This document shows positions 38,087 through 47,953 of a stretch of DNA of 64,000 bases, in pieces. The stretch is taken from NCBI RefSeq assembly GCF_022179805.1, contig NZ_BPUO01000008.1, positions 62,001 to 126,000 of the forward strand, in the 5' to 3' direction. Made by a program: the position numbers and the translations under genes. Position 1 is the stretch's first letter, and each line of letters starts with the position of its first letter. A model generated the notes under the pieces. The model saw only the letters and a program-made list of their open reading frames with translations, did no database searches and was not told the origin of the DNA. The DNA is from Cupriavidus pauculus. GTDB taxonomy: Bacteria > Pseudomonadota > Gammaproteobacteria > Burkholderiales > Burkholderiaceae.

Positions 38087-38836
38087 TTAGTTCATATACA
38101 TGCCGCCATTCACGTGCAGCGTAGTGCCCGTGATGTAAGCGGCTTGCGGGCCGGCCAGGAAAGCCACCGCGTTGGCGATGTCTTCCGGTTGACCAAGGCG
38201 GCCCAGCGGAATGCGGGTTTTCAGCGCAGCGTGCTGTTCTTCCGACAGGACCTTGGTCATGTCGGTATCGATAAAGCCCGGCGCCACGCAGTTTACCGTT
38301 ACATTGCGGCTGCCGATTTCAGCGGCAAGCGCACGGGTCATGCCTTCCACGCCGGCCTTGGCCGCCGAGTAATTCATCTGCCCGGCATTACCCACCGAAC
38401 CCACCACCGAAGTGATGTTGATGATACGGCCACCACGGGCCTTCATCATCGGGCGCAGCACGGCACGCGACAGGCGGAACACCGCCGTCAGGTTCGTCTC
38501 GATGACCGCAGTCCAGTCGTCATCCTTCATGCGCATGGCCAGCTGGTCCTGCGTGATGCCGGCATTGTTCACCAGCACCGCCAGGCCGCCATGGGCCTTC
38601 ACGATCTCGTCGATCACGGCGTCGCAGCGGGCAGCGTCGTTGACGTTCAGCACCACGCCATTGCCCTTCAGCCCTTCGGCCGCCAGGTATTCGCCAATGC
38701 TGGCCGCACCCGATTCGCTGGTGGCCGTACCGATCACGGTAGCGCCCTGCCGCGCGAGTCCCAGCGCGATGGCGCGGCCAATGCCACGCGAGGCGCCCGT
38801 TACCAGCGCGACCTGATTTTCCAGAGTCTTGCTCAT
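38087..38836 (-). CDS. fabG: 3-oxoacyl-ACP reductase
   Basis: 249-residue NADPH-dependent short-chain dehydrogenase that reduces beta-ketoacyl-ACP. The cofactor motif is TGASRGIGRAIAL and the structural motif NNAG. The catalytic Ser-Tyr-Lys lies in NITSVVGSVGNAGQMNYSAAKAG, and the closing ITGTTLHVNGGMYM is standard. It lies 20 bp after fabD. Confidence 0.96.
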   Translation of the reverse strand: MSKTLENQVALVTGASRGIGRAIALGLARQGATVIGTATSESGAASIGEYLAAEGLKGNGVVLNVNDAARCDAVIDEIVKAHGGLAVLVNNAGITQDQLAMRMKDDDWTAVIETNLTAVFRLSRAVLRPMMKARGGRIINITSVVGSVGNAGQMNYSAAKAGVEGMTRALAAEIGSRNVTVNCVAPGFIDTDMTKVLSEEQHAALKTRIPLGRLGQPEDIANAVAFLAGPQAAYITGTTLHVNGGMYMN

Positions 38837-38856
38837 GTTGCGTTCGTTCCTTGGTC

Positions 38857-39792
38857 TTATTTCAGCAGCGCCAGCGTTTCCTGCAGCGACGCCGGATCAA
38901 AGATTGCACCACCGACGAGGTTGCCGTCGATGCGCTTGGTCATACCAGACAGTACTTTGCCCGGACCGCATTCGATGACGTGGGTCACGCCTTCCGCGGC
39001 CATCTTCTGCACGCATTCGACCCAGCGCACCGGGGCTGCAGCCTGGCGAACCAGCGCATCCTTGATCTGGGCCGGATCGTTGACGATTGCCACATCGACG
39101 TTGTTCACGAGCGGAATTGCCGGCGACGAGAAAGCCAGTCCGGCCATGCGCTCGCGCAGGCGGTCCGAGGCGGGCTTCAGCAGCGACGAGTGGAACGGCG
39201 CCGAAACCGGCAGCGGCAGCGCGCGCTTGGCGCCCTTGCCCTTGGCGATCTCACATGCCTTTTCCACGGCGGCCTTGTTGCCCGCGATCACGACCTGCGC
39301 CGGCGCGTTGAAATTGACAGCTTCCACCACGCCGGCACCAGCCGCCGCGGCTTCCGCGCACGCGGCGCGCACGTCGTCATCGGACAGGCCGAGAATCGCG
39401 GCCATACCGCCCTCGCCTACCGGCACGGCTTCCTGCATGGCTTGCGCGCGGAAGCGCACCAGCGGCACCGCTTCGGCAAACGGGATCACGCCCGCCGCCA
39501 CCAGCGCCGAGTATTCACCCAGGCTGTGACCAGCCACCAGCGCCGGCGCCGGACCGCCGGCGTCGAGCCAGGCACGGTACACGGCAACCGCTGCCGTCAG
39601 CATCACGGGCTGCGTATTGGTCGTGAGGTTCAGTTCTTCCGCCGGACCTTCGGCAATCAGCTTGCCAATGTCCTGGCCCAGCGCCGTCGACGCTTCTTCG
39701 AGCGTGGCGCGCACCACCGCATTGTCGGCAAACGCGTTCAGCATGCCGACCGACTGCGAACCCTGTCCGGGGAAAACGAATGCGAATTTCAT
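38857..39792 (-). CDS. fabD: Malonyl-CoA:ACP transacylase
   Basis: 311-residue acyltransferase that supplies malonyl-ACP. The nucleophile serine is in GHSLGEYSAL, the oxyanion glutamine in FPGQGSQSVGM, and the substrate arginine and histidine in VRFRAQAMQEA and PVSAPFHSSLL. The gene sits 73 bp after fabH, and fabG follows 20 bp downstream. Confidence 0.96.
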   Translation of the reverse strand: MKFAFVFPGQGSQSVGMLNAFADNAVVRATLEEASTALGQDIGKLIAEGPAEELNLTTNTQPVMLTAAVAVYRAWLDAGGPAPALVAGHSLGEYSALVAAGVIPFAEAVPLVRFRAQAMQEAVPVGEGGMAAILGLSDDDVRAACAEAAAAGAGVVEAVNFNAPAQVVIAGNKAAVEKACEIAKGKGAKRALPLPVSAPFHSSLLKPASDRLRERMAGLAFSSPAIPLVNNVDVAIVNDPAQIKDALVRQAAAPVRWVECVQKMAAEGVTHVIECGPGKVLSGMTKRIDGNLVGGAIFDPASLQETLALLK

Positions 39793-39865
39793 CGGAAATC
39801 CAGTCCTGGCTATTCAATGTTTTCGTGTCGATGCGGATACGCTGATCGCCCGCACCGGCCGCATA

Positions 39866-40846
39866 TTACATGCGCAGCAGCACCGCGCCCCACGTGAAGC
39901 CGCCGCCGACGCCTTCCAGCAGCACGGTCTGACCCGGCTGGATACGGCCATCGCGCACGGCCACGTCCAGGGCCAGCGGAATCGATGCGGCGGAGGTGTT
40001 GCCGTGCTCATGCACCGTCGCCACCATGCGCTCGGCCGGCAGGCCCAGCTTCTTGGCCGTGCCTTGCATGATGCGGATATTGGCCTGATGCGGAATCAGC
40101 CAGTCGATCTCATCGGCCTGCATCTCGGCTGCGGCGATAGCTTCGCGCGCCACCTTGTCCAGCACCGTCACGGCCAGCTTGAACACCGCCTGACCGTCCA
40201 TGTGCAGGAAGGCGTTGCCAGCAATGGCGCCGCCCGACACGTTGCCCGGCACGCAGAGGATATCCACGTGATTGCCGTCCGAATGCATGGCCGACGACAG
40301 GATGCCCGGCTCGTCCGAAGCCGACAGCACCACTGCACCGGCACCGTCACCAAACAGCACGCAAGTGGTACGGTCGTTGAAATCGAGGATGCGCGAGAAC
40401 ACTTCGGCACCAATCACGAGCACGTTCTTGTGCGAGCCGCTGCGAATGAACTTGTCCGCCGTCGACATGGCATAGACAAAGCCCGAGCAGACGGCCTGCA
40501 GGTCGAATGCCGCGCAGTGGTTCGTGATGCCAAGCTTCTGCTGCACCAGGCAGGCAGTGCTCGGGAATACGAAATCGGGGGTGGAAGTCGCGACGATGAT
40601 CAGGTCGATGTCCTGGCGGTCGATGCCGGCCGCGGCAATTGCCTGCTCGGCGGCCTTGACGGCCAGATCGCTCGACGTGACATCGGACTCGGCCCAGTGG
40701 CGTGCCGAGATGCCGCTGCGCGAGACGATCCACTCATCGCTGGTCTCGATCCCCTTTTCGGCAAGCTGGGCGGCGAGGTCGTGATTCGTGACGCGTCGCG
40801 GGGGCAGATAGCTCCCCGTACCGATGATTTTTGCGTACTTGGTCAT
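39866..40846 (-). CDS. fabH: 3-oxoacyl-ACP synthase III
   Basis: 326-residue initiating condensing enzyme that joins acetyl-CoA and malonyl-ACP. The catalytic cysteine is in [12 protein letters not shown], the histidine in [11 protein letters not shown] and the asparagine in [10 protein letters not shown]. The start ATG at 40846 ([11 protein letters not shown]) is the family N-terminus, though no strong Shine-Dalgarno precedes it. An in-frame start at 40900 would add 18 residues. plsX ends 90 bp upstream. Confidence 0.95.
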   Translation of the reverse strand: MTKYAKIIGTGSYLPPRRVTNHDLAAQLAEKGIETSDEWIVSRSGISARHWAESDVTSSDLAVKAAEQAIAAAGIDRQDIDLIIVATSTPDFVFPSTACLVQQKLGITNHCAAFDLQAVCSGFVYAMSTADKFIRSGSHKNVLVIGAEVFSRILDFNDRTTCVLFGDGAGAVVLSASDEPGILSSAMHSDGNHVDILCVPGNVSGGAIAGNAFLHMDGQAVFKLAVTVLDKVAREAIAAAEMQADEIDWLIPHQANIRIMQGTAKKLGLPAERMVATVHEHGNTSAASIPLALDVAVRDGRIQPGQTVLLEGVGGGFTWGAVLLRM

Positions 40847-40936
40847 GAGTATGTCGGATCGTAGTGCTCGCCGGTTCACCGTGGCCAGGCCATCGGGCAA
40901 ACCGTCCAGCCACCACCCGCCGCAGCGGGCGTGGCC

Positions 40937-42016
40937 TCAAGCGGCACGGGTATCGGAATGTGGGTCCGGTGAATCTGTCTCCGGGCCGCCCGTCGCGGCG
41001 CCAGCGGCACCGGACTTGTTGGCAAAGGCCTTGGCAATGCGCTCGATGACGCCATTTCTGGCCGCATCATACCCGCGTTTGATCGCCCACTCAAAAGAAT
41101 GGGCATCAGCGGAGCCATGGCTCTTGATCACCAGCCCGCGCAGCCCCAGCAGCGACGCGCCGTTGTAGCGGGCCGGATCCAGCCGGCGCGCCAGGCGCGA
41201 CAGCACCGGCATGGCCACGGCGGCCAGCAGCTTGGTGAACCACGAGCGCGTGAACTCTTCCTTGATCATGCTGCCGATCATCTTGGCCAGGCCCTCGGTG
41301 CTCTTGAGCGCCACATTGCCCACAAAGCCGTCGCACACGACGATGTCGGTCGTGCCCTTGAAGATGTCGTTGCCTTCCACGTTGCCGTAGAAGTTGAGCT
41401 CGGAAGCGCGCAGCAGCTCGCCGGCGGCTTTCACCACCTCGTTGCCCTTGATGACTTCCTCGCCGATATTGAGCAGGCCCACCGTCGGGTGGTCCTTGTG
41501 ATCCACAACGGCCACCATGGCCTCGGCCATGCGTGCGAACTGCAGTAGATGCTCGGGTTCGCAGTCGGCATTGGCGCCGAGGTCGAGCACCGTGGTGCCC
41601 CAGCCTTGTTCGTTGGGAATCGTGGTGGCGATGGCGGGACGCTCGATACCCTCAAGTGTCTTGAGGACGTATCGCGAAACCGCCATCAATGCGCCGGTAT
41701 TGCCCGCTGAAATGCAGGCGCCAGCGTTGCCCTGCTTGACTTGCGTCACGGCCACGCGCATCGAAGAATCTTTCTTCTTGCGCAGCGCCACTTCCACCGG
41801 GTCATCCATGGTGATGACTTCGGTCGCGGGCACGATGGTCACACGCGGATGATCCGATGCGTGCAGCTTCTTCAGCTGCGCGCCGATGGCGTCGGGCAAG
41901 CCGACCAGGATCATCTCGGCGTCGTCGTGACGGGAAAGAAAACTGATCGCTGCCGGCACTGTCACGGCCACGCCGTGATCACCGCCCATGCAGTCGATAG
42001 CGAGCTTGATCGTCAT
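40937..42016 (-). CDS. plsX: Phosphate acyltransferase PlsX
   Basis: 359-residue peripheral membrane enzyme that makes acyl-phosphate from acyl-ACP for phospholipid synthesis. The N-terminal [15 protein letters not shown], the [17 protein letters not shown] block and [18 protein letters not shown] are diagnostic. The C-terminal 25 residues are an Ala/Gly/Asp-rich tail. The start at 42016 is the family start; in-frame ATG codons further upstream encode an Arg-rich stretch. A terminator-like hairpin separates it from rpmF. Confidence 0.96.
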   Translation of the reverse strand: MTIKLAIDCMGGDHGVAVTVPAAISFLSRHDDAEMILVGLPDAIGAQLKKLHASDHPRVTIVPATEVITMDDPVEVALRKKKDSSMRVAVTQVKQGNAGACISAGNTGALMAVSRYVLKTLEGIERPAIATTIPNEQGWGTTVLDLGANADCEPEHLLQFARMAEAMVAVVDHKDHPTVGLLNIGEEVIKGNEVVKAAGELLRASELNFYGNVEGNDIFKGTTDIVVCDGFVGNVALKSTEGLAKMIGSMIKEEFTRSWFTKLLAAVAMPVLSRLARRLDPARYNGASLLGLRGLVIKSHGSADAHSFEWAIKRGYDAARNGVIERIAKAFANKSGAAGAATGGPETDSPDPHSDTRAA

Positions 42017-42121
42017 TGTTTCCAGATACGGAAAGCGCGCCGGCACCCGCCGCATCGGTTCGCGGGGACGCAACCAGCCGGACGCGCGGATACGCTGCGG
42101 TGCGGGCGCCGAGCGCCCAAC

Positions 42122-42149
42122 AAAAAAGCGGCAACGAGCTTGCCGCTTT
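42122..42149 (-). terminator. Terminator or attenuator between rpmF and plsX
   Basis: On the minus strand AAAGCGGCAA, loop GCTCG, TTGCCGCTTT followed by TTT. A perfect 10-bp stem. It may reduce read-through from yceD-rpmF into the fatty-acid genes. Confidence 0.8.
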
Positions 42150-42208
42150 CCTGTTTTACACCTGACAACGTGCGCGAGCGAGACACAGGGTCACGCCAGA
42201 CGACCTGG

Positions 42209-42388
42209 TCAGTCGTTCTTGGTCTTGATGACCTTGCGACCACGGTAGTAGCCGTTGGGGCTCACATGGTGACGCAGGTGGGTTTCGCCCGTGGTCGGCT
42301 CAACGGCCAGGGGGGCAACCGACAGATGGTCGTGCGAGCGATGCATGCCGCGCTTGGACGGCGACTTCTTGTTCTGTTGAACAGCCAT
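42209..42388 (-). CDS. rpmF: 50S ribosomal protein L32
   Basis: 59-residue ribosomal protein read directly from the sequence: it begins [20 protein letters not shown] and ends [11 protein letters not shown]. No cysteines are present, so it is the zinc-independent form, as in E. coli. GGAG lies before the ATG at 42388. It follows yceD and precedes plsX, the same order as in E. coli. Confidence 0.97.
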   Translation of the reverse strand: MAVQQNKKSPSKRGMHRSHDHLSVAPLAVEPTTGETHLRHHVSPNGYYRGRKVIKTKND

Positions 42389-42509
42389 GATGACTCCTTC
42401 GAGAATTTTGCGATATTAACACACGCATCCTGCGCAAGGCGTAGCCGGGGCCCGGCCGGATGCTTGACCTCTACCTTGAAGACCTTTACCGGCCGCGCCC
42501 AGCGCGGCT

Positions 42510-43127
42510 TCAGTGTTTGGTCTTCAGGCCGGCCAGCGCCGCAAAGGGCGATGGCCGTTTTTCTTCCTCGGGTGGCGCCTCGGGCTCCACCTCGCCGTCT
42601 GCACCGGTCACGAGCGACTCGTGCACCGTTGGGCAGACTTCATGCTTCGGTGCCGTAGGCAACGCCAACAGCACTTCATCTTCAATCAGTTCCAGTACCG
42701 AAAACTTCTTCGAGCCCACGATCACGTCAAGCTCGTCGTCATCCATCGATATGTCGTCGGCAGCCTCTTCACTGGCCACCACTTCAAAGCGCATCTCCGT
42801 CGCGATCGACTCGGGATATACCCCGAGGCAGCGCTGGCAGTCGAGCCAGACCTGGCCGTCTACCGTCACATCGACGAACAGGCGCTGCGATACCGGGGCG
42901 CCCGGCTCGGCAGCGTCCTCGCGCACGAAACCGTTCAGCGTGTACGCAAAGGTCTCGTCCGCGGCGGATGCTGGCGCATCGGCGGCCGTCTCGGCTAAGA
43001 TGCGCGGCAAATCGCGCACCGGCACTTCTCCCGTCACCTGGCCTGCTTTGCGGCAGAAGGCGAAGAGATCGGTTTCACGCAGGTCGAAGGCCACGGCGAA
43101 CGCCGCTGGCTGGGACGGCTGACTCAT
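42510..43127 (-). CDS. YceD/DUF177 family protein
   Basis: 205-residue acidic cytoplasmic protein. The conserved cysteine motif is [12 protein letters not shown] in the middle, with a further cysteine in [11 protein letters not shown]. YceD is needed for normal 23S rRNA accumulation in E. coli and plants. The C-terminus is Glu/Pro-rich. It starts the minus-strand yceD-rpmF unit and is divergent from maf. Confidence 0.88.
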   Translation of the reverse strand: MSQPSQPAAFAVAFDLRETDLFAFCRKAGQVTGEVPVRDLPRILAETAADAPASAADETFAYTLNGFVREDAAEPGAPVSQRLFVDVTVDGQVWLDCQRCLGVYPESIATEMRFEVVASEEAADDISMDDDELDVIVGSKKFSVLELIEDEVLLALPTAPKHEVCPTVHESLVTGADGEVEPEAPPEEEKRPSPFAALAGLKTKH

Positions 43128-43277
43128 ACTGAATCGCAGAAATGCATTGTTCGCTACACCGTACTGGCAACGTATGTGCCTGTGCAGCCAAACGCGCGAT
43201 TATACGTTGATTTTTCAGGAACGGTCAAAGTATACAAGCCGCAAACCGTTTCTCCACCGCTTTTTGGCGTCTTCCAT

Positions 43278-43877
43278 ATGTCATCCGACACCCGCCCCAC
43301 CTTGATCCTGGGGTCGAGCTCCCCGTACCGGCGCGAACTGCTGGGCCGCCTGAATATTCCGTTCGAAGTGGCCACGCCGGACATCGACGAAACCCCGCTG
43401 CCCGGCGAATCGCCGGAGGCCACCGCGCTGCGACTGTCACGGCTGAAGGCCGAGGCCATCGCCGCGCGGCATCCGGGCGCGCTGGTCATCGGGTCCGATC
43501 AGGTGTGCACGCTCGACGGCATGCAGATCGGCAAGCCGGGCAACCATGAAAAGGCGCTGGCGCAGCTTCAGCTCATGCGCGGCAAGACCGTCACTTTTCA
43601 TTCGGCGCTGTGCCTGCTTGACAGCCGCACCGGCGTGGCGCAACTCACCGACGTCCAGACCCAGGTCACTTTCCGCCAGTTGACCGATACGGAGCTCGAT
43701 ACTTATTTACGTATCGAGACACCGTACGACTGCGCCGGCAGCGCCAAGGCCGAAGGGCTCGGCATCGCCCTGCTGTCGCGCGTGGAGTCGGACGACCCCA
43801 CCGCCCTGATCGGCTTGCCGCTGATTGCACTGACCGGCATGCTGCGCCAGGCCGGCTATCCGTTCTTTGGAGCCTGA
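43278..43877 (+). CDS. Maf-family nucleotide pyrophosphatase (YceF type)
   Basis: 199-residue house-cleaning pyrophosphatase. The N-terminal [14 protein letters not shown] motif, [12 protein letters not shown] and the closing [11 protein letters not shown] are typical. Location beside yceD-rpmF-plsX matches yceF, whose product in E. coli prefers 7-methyl-GTP. The start ATG at 43278 (MSSDTRPT) sits at the family boundary, so upstream sequence is promoter. Followed after 3 bp by a methylase gene. Confidence 0.9.
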   Translation: MSSDTRPTLILGSSSPYRRELLGRLNIPFEVATPDIDETPLPGESPEATALRLSRLKAEAIAARHPGALVIGSDQVCTLDGMQIGKPGNHEKALAQLQLMRGKTVTFHSALCLLDSRTGVAQLTDVQTQVTFRQLTDTELDTYLRIETPYDCAGSAKAEGLGIALLSRVESDDPTALIGLPLIALTGMLRQAGYPFFGA

Positions 43878-43880
43878 ACC

Positions 43881-44612
43881 ATGGCCGGCACCTTGTTCCT
43901 GATTCCCAACACGCTGGGCAAGCGCGACGAATTCGACCCCGTCTTGGACGTCATTCCAGCCGGCGTGCAGCAGATTGCAGCGCGGCTCGACTACTTGGTG
44001 GCGGAAAACGCCAAGACGGCGCGCGCCTTTCTCAAGAAGCTCGGCGAAACCGCCCCGCTTGCGCACGCGATCCAGCAGATCGAGATCCGCGAGCTGAACG
44101 TCAACACGAAGTCCGAGGCACTGGCTGCGCTGCTCGATCCCATCGCGGCGGGACGCGATGGCGGCCTGCTCTCCGAGGCGGGCGTGCCCGCCGTGGCCGA
44201 CCCTGGCGCCGACCTCGTGCGGCTGGCTCACACGCGCGGTATCACCGTGCGTCCGCTGGTCGGTCCCAGTTCGATCCTGCTGGCGGTAATGGGATCCGGC
44301 CTGAATGGCCAGAGTTTCGCGTTCAACGGCTACCTGCCCGTCGACGCCGACGAGCGCGCAAAGAAACTGCGGGATCTGGAGCAGCGGTCGCGAAAGGGCC
44401 AGCAAACCCAGGTCTGGATCGAAACGCCGTACCGTAACGGCACGTTGCTCGATGCGTTGCGCCAGCATTGTTCGGGCACGACGCTGCTGTCGATCGCCGT
44501 GGACCTCACGCTGCCCACCGAGACAATTGTCACGCTGCCCATCTCGGCGTGGCGTCCGGACCGCCTCGAACTTCACAAGCGGCCGGCGATCTTTTCGCTG
44601 CTGGCGCAGTAA
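43881..44612 (+). CDS. RsmI-like SAM-dependent methyltransferase (tetrapyrrole methylase fold)
   Basis: 243-residue protein beginning MAGTLFLIPNTLGKRDEF. It has the TP-methylase core with LLSEAGVPAVADPGADLVRLAH and VRPLVGPSSILLAVMGSGLNGQSFAFNGYLP, related to RsmI (16S rRNA C1402 2'-O-methyltransferase) but shorter and without its C-terminal helical tail. It starts 3 bp after maf, so it is co-transcribed. The target RNA or metabolite is unknown; a paralogue of RsmI is the best description. Confidence 0.8.
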   Translation: MAGTLFLIPNTLGKRDEFDPVLDVIPAGVQQIAARLDYLVAENAKTARAFLKKLGETAPLAHAIQQIEIRELNVNTKSEALAALLDPIAAGRDGGLLSEAGVPAVADPGADLVRLAHTRGITVRPLVGPSSILLAVMGSGLNGQSFAFNGYLPVDADERAKKLRDLEQRSRKGQQTQVWIETPYRNGTLLDALRQHCSGTTLLSIAVDLTLPTETIVTLPISAWRPDRLELHKRPAIFSLLAQ

Positions 44613-44625
44613 GGCCAGCAGGCCG

Positions 44626-44653
44626 TCCGCCCGACCACGACGTGGCGGGCGGA
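44626..44653. other. Stem-loop between convergent methylase and sppA genes
   Basis: TCCGCCCG/CGGGCGGA with an inner CCAC/GTGG pair. There is no T-tract; it may mark a shared 3' end. Confidence 0.35.
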
Positions 44654-44667
44654 GCCCCTCTTACTTA

Positions 44668-45819
44668 TTAGCGCACCGAAGGCGCCGTTGCGTTCATCAG
44701 CATCATTTTCATCGCCGCCGAACCCATGGCTGCGCCAAACCGCTTGGCCACCCGCTCGGCAATGTTTTCCTTGACCGTGTAGTCGACGATGTCCTCGGCC
44801 TTGAACAGGTCGCGGGCCACGTAATCAGCGCTACCCAGCCCGTCCGCCAAGCCCAGTTCCACCGCGCGCTCGCCCGACCAGAACAGACCGGAGAACAGAT
44901 CCGGATCGTTCTTGAGCCGATCGCCACGGCCTTCCTTGACCACGTTGATGAACTGCTGGTGGATTTCCTTCAGCATCGACTCGGCAAACCCCTTCTGGCG
45001 CGGCACTTCGGGCGAGAACGGATCGAGCATGCCCTTGTTGGCACCGGACGTGTACAGCCGGCGTTGCACGCCCAGCTTATCCATCAGGCCGGTGAATCCG
45101 AAGCCGTCCATGAGCACGCCGATCGAACCGACGATGCTGGCCTTGTCGACATAGATCTTGTCAGCCGCGGCGGCCACGTAGTAGCCGCCCGACGCGCAGA
45201 TTTCCTCCACGACGACATAAAACGGCTTGTCCGGATAGAGCTTGCGCAGGCGATGGATCTCATCATTGATGATGCCAGCCTGCACCGGGGAACCGCCGGG
45301 CGAGTTGATCTTGAGGATCACGCCGGCCGCCGTGGAATCGGCAAATGCAGCCTGCAGCGACGCGTTGATCGATTCGGCACTGGCCGGCGTACCGGCTGCG
45401 ATCTCGCCTTCCAGCGTGACCATGGCGGTGTGGCGGCCTGCCGTACTAGTGATCCCGTCACTCTTGAAGTCGATGATCGCGAACAGGATCAGCGCCACGA
45501 TGCCGAGCCCGACCAGGCGGAAGAAGATCTTCCAGCGCCGCGCCGCGCGCTGCTCGCGCAGGCTGGCCATCAGCACCTTTTCCAGTACGTCGCGTTCCCA
45601 GCCGCCACCGGCAGCGCTGGCGCCCACCGGCGTACCCGCGGCCTCGCCCGCCAGGCGGGCACGACGTTCGTCGGCCTCGCGCCGCGCGGCGTCATCGCCG
45701 GCCTTCAGCTCGCTTTCCAGCGGGAAGTCGGCGCGTGGCGCCGTCTCAAGTGTCTCGTCGCGGGGATCGGTTTGACCGAGTTGATCGGATGGCGATGGCG
45801 GTTTTTGCTGTTCTGTCAT
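44668..45819 (-). CDS. S49-family signal peptide peptidase (SppA-like)
   Basis: 383-residue inner-membrane peptidase of the short, single-domain SppA type. An N-terminal cytoplasmic Glu/Ala/Arg-rich stretch of about 95 residues precedes one helix (IFFRLVGLGIVALILFAIIDF). The nucleophile serine lies in EICASGGYYVAAAADKI and the general-base lysine in YVDKASIVGSIGVL. ATG 45819 (MTEQQKPP) is chosen over an upstream in-frame ATG at 45840. It ends the rluC-HAD-Rieske-sppA series. Confidence 0.9.
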   Translation of the reverse strand: MTEQQKPPSPSDQLGQTDPRDETLETAPRADFPLESELKAGDDAARREADERRARLAGEAAGTPVGASAAGGGWERDVLEKVLMASLREQRAARRWKIFFRLVGLGIVALILFAIIDFKSDGITSTAGRHTAMVTLEGEIAAGTPASAESINASLQAAFADSTAAGVILKINSPGGSPVQAGIINDEIHRLRKLYPDKPFYVVVEEICASGGYYVAAAADKIYVDKASIVGSIGVLMDGFGFTGLMDKLGVQRRLYTSGANKGMLDPFSPEVPRQKGFAESMLKEIHQQFINVVKEGRGDRLKNDPDLFSGLFWSGERAVELGLADGLGSADYVARDLFKAEDIVDYTVKENIAERVAKRFGAAMGSAAMKMMLMNATAPSVR

Positions 45820-45858
45820 GCAGATGGACTCAAGCGTCAAACGATGACCCGGCTCCGC

Positions 45859-46242
45859 TCAGCTGGCGTCGGGCGGAAAAAAAGGGGCTTCGGGCTGCCA
45901 GAAGACAGCGCCCTCGCGTTCCTCGATGCGGAGTTTGGCCAGCGCGGCGCCCCGGCAAGGGCCGCCCACGCAAAGGCCGGTGTCCGGCGCATACGTCGCG
46001 CCATGTGTCGCACACATCAAGTATAGGCCCGCACTATCGAAAAACTGTCCCTCCTGCCAGTCGAGCTCCATGGGCACGTGGGCGCACTGGTTCAGGTAGC
46101 CGTGGGCAACGCCGTCATAACGGATGACAAATGCGGCGATGTTGCGCGACGCCAGGTGTACGGTAAAGCGCACCCCGGCACCGCCATCGACCAGCTCGTC
46201 CGCCGCGCACAGCCGGCGTGGCTCCATCCCGCTTTCAGGCAT
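45859..46242 (-). CDS. Small Rieske [2Fe-2S] protein
   Basis: 127-residue single-domain Rieske protein. The ligands are visible as CAH in NQCAHVPMELDW and CATH in LMCATHGATYAPDTG, giving the CxH...CxxH pattern. No membrane anchor or signal is present, so it is a soluble ferredoxin-like component or a domain of unknown partner. Its start overlaps the HAD gene stop by 8 bp, a sign of coupling. ATG at 46227 is an alternative. Its redox partner is not evident in the cluster. Confidence 0.87.
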   Translation of the reverse strand: MPESGMEPRRLCAADELVDGGAGVRFTVHLASRNIAAFVIRYDGVAHGYLNQCAHVPMELDWQEGQFFDSAGLYLMCATHGATYAPDTGLCVGGPCRGAALAKLRIEEREGAVFWQPEAPFFPPDAS

Positions 46243-46894
46243 GTGCAAGCAGCCAGTCCTGCAGGTCGGCGATCGACTCGGCGCAATGCACGGGCGACAT
46301 CGATCGCAGCGAATCGGCCGGGTGTGCGCCGTAGCATACGCCCAGCCCCTGCGCACCCGCATTGATCGCCATCTGCAAATCATGCGTGGTATCGCCAATC
46401 ATCACCGTGCGTGCAATGTCCTGGCCCAGTTCGCGCGTCAGCTCATGCAACATCGCCGGGTGCGGCTTCGAGAACGTCTCGTCGGCACAACGGGTGGCAT
46501 CGAACAGCTGGCCGAGGCCGGTGCTGGCCAGCGCGCGCTCCAGTCCGACGCGGGTCTTGCCCGTGGCCACGCCCAGGAAGTAATGCTCGGCGTGCAGCGC
46601 CTCGAGCATTTCCCGTACGCCGGGAAACAACACCAGTTCGGCGTCGCGGGTCAGGAAGTGAAAACGATAGCGCTCGGCCAGGCGCGGATAGTCGGCGGGG
46701 TCGAGCGTCGGTACGGCATAGGACAGCGCGTCCTTGAGGCCCAGTCCGATGACATGGCTGGCGGCGCTGTCATCGGGCACCGGCAAGCCCAGGTCGCGGC
46801 TGGCCAGTTGAATGCACTTGGCGATGGTGGGCGTGGAATCCATCAGGGTTCCATCCCAGTCGAAAACGATCAGGTCAAAGCGCTGCCTGGCCAT
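46235..46894 (-). CDS. HAD-IA hydrolase, phosphoglycolate-phosphatase-like
   Basis: 219-residue cytoplasmic phosphatase. Motif I is FDWDGTLMDS (Asp12 nucleophile and Asp14), motif II lies in VATGKTRVGLERAL, motif III in SKPHPAMLHEL and motif IV in IGDTTHDLQMAINAGA. The alpha-helical cap lies between motifs I and II. The substrate is unknown; this gene commonly follows rluC in Burkholderiales. It overlaps the Rieske gene. Confidence 0.88.
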   Translation of the reverse strand: MARQRFDLIVFDWDGTLMDSTPTIAKCIQLASRDLGLPVPDDSAASHVIGLGLKDALSYAVPTLDPADYPRLAERYRFHFLTRDAELVLFPGVREMLEALHAEHYFLGVATGKTRVGLERALASTGLGQLFDATRCADETFSKPHPAMLHELTRELGQDIARTVMIGDTTHDLQMAINAGAQGLGVCYGAHPADSLRSMSPVHCAESIADLQDWLLAHA

Positions 46895-46954
46895 TGCGGT
46901 CCTTGGTCGATGCGAAAAGTGTGGCAGTTAGGGGGCTGGCGCGTGCGCCAATCT

Positions 46955-47953
46955 TCACGGAGCGGTACCGGTCTGGGTCAATTGTTGCAAAAAATCGACA
47001 CATTCGGCTGGCAGGGGCGCAGATACCGTGATCGGCTCACCGGTATTCGGGTGGATAAACGTCAGGCGATGGGCGTGAAGAAACATCCGTTTGATCCCCG
47101 GCTTCGCGCCGCCGCGAGAAAGCGCCTTGTTGAGCGCAAAATCGCCGTACTTCTCATCGCCGACGATTGGAAAGCCCGACGACTGCAAATGCACCCGGAT
47201 CTGGTGCGTACGCCCCGTCTTCAGCTCGGCTTCCAGCAGCGTGTAATCCTGGAATGCCTTGACGCGATTGAAAACCGTATGCGACGCCAGGCCATCGGCC
47301 TGCACCCGCACGCGGCGCTCACCATCGGCCGTGGTGTACTTATATAGAGGCAGCTTCACGTGCTGGCGCGCGTTCTGGAATTCGCCGGCCACGCAGGCGA
47401 AATACCGCTTGTCCATGGCGTTGCCCCGGATCTGCTCATGCAGATTTACCAGCGCGGAGCGCTTCTTGGCCAGCATCAGGACGCCCGAGGTTTCACGGTC
47501 CAGGCGGTGCACCAGTTCCAGGAACTTGGCGTCGGGACGCGCACGGCGCAGTTGCTCGATCACACCGAACGCCACGCCCGAGCCGCCATGCACGGCCACG
47601 CCGGCCGGCTTGTCGATAATCAGCAGATGGGTGTCCTCGAACAGCACCGGAAACTCGCCGGCCGGTACGAAATTGGATTCGGGCGCCTTTTCGGCCACGC
47701 GCATCGGCGGAATCCGCACCACATCGCCCATTTGCAGCCGGTAAGTGGCGTCTACACGACCCTTGTTGACGCGCACCTCTCCGGACCGCAAAACCCGGTA
47801 GATGTGGCTCTTGGGCACACCCTTTGCCGCCTTTAGCAGAAAGTTGTCGATGCGCTGCCCTTCGGAGCTTTCGTCGATCGTGACATACGCCACCTGGAGT
47901 CCGCTCGGGCGGGAGCGCGGCTCCGTTTCAATTTGATGGCGTAACTCATTCAT
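46955..47953 (-). CDS. rluC: 23S rRNA pseudouridine synthase RluC-type
   Basis: 332-residue enzyme that makes pseudouridines in 23S rRNA helix loops. The S4 RNA-binding domain (about 25-85) includes RIDNFLLKAAKGVPKSHIYRVLRSGEVRVN. The catalytic aspartate is in LELVHRLDRETSGVLML and the core block LKTGRTHQIRVHL is present. The ATG at 47953 (MNELRHQIE) is chosen; upstream frame is non-coding leader. It is divergent from rne, an arrangement conserved in proteobacteria. Confidence 0.93.
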   Translation of the reverse strand: MNELRHQIETEPRSRPSGLQVAYVTIDESSEGQRIDNFLLKAAKGVPKSHIYRVLRSGEVRVNKGRVDATYRLQMGDVVRIPPMRVAEKAPESNFVPAGEFPVLFEDTHLLIIDKPAGVAVHGGSGVAFGVIEQLRRARPDAKFLELVHRLDRETSGVLMLAKKRSALVNLHEQIRGNAMDKRYFACVAGEFQNARQHVKLPLYKYTTADGERRVRVQADGLASHTVFNRVKAFQDYTLLEAELKTGRTHQIRVHLQSSGFPIVGDEKYGDFALNKALSRGGAKPGIKRMFLHAHRLTFIHPNTGEPITVSAPLPAECVDFLQQLTQTGTAP

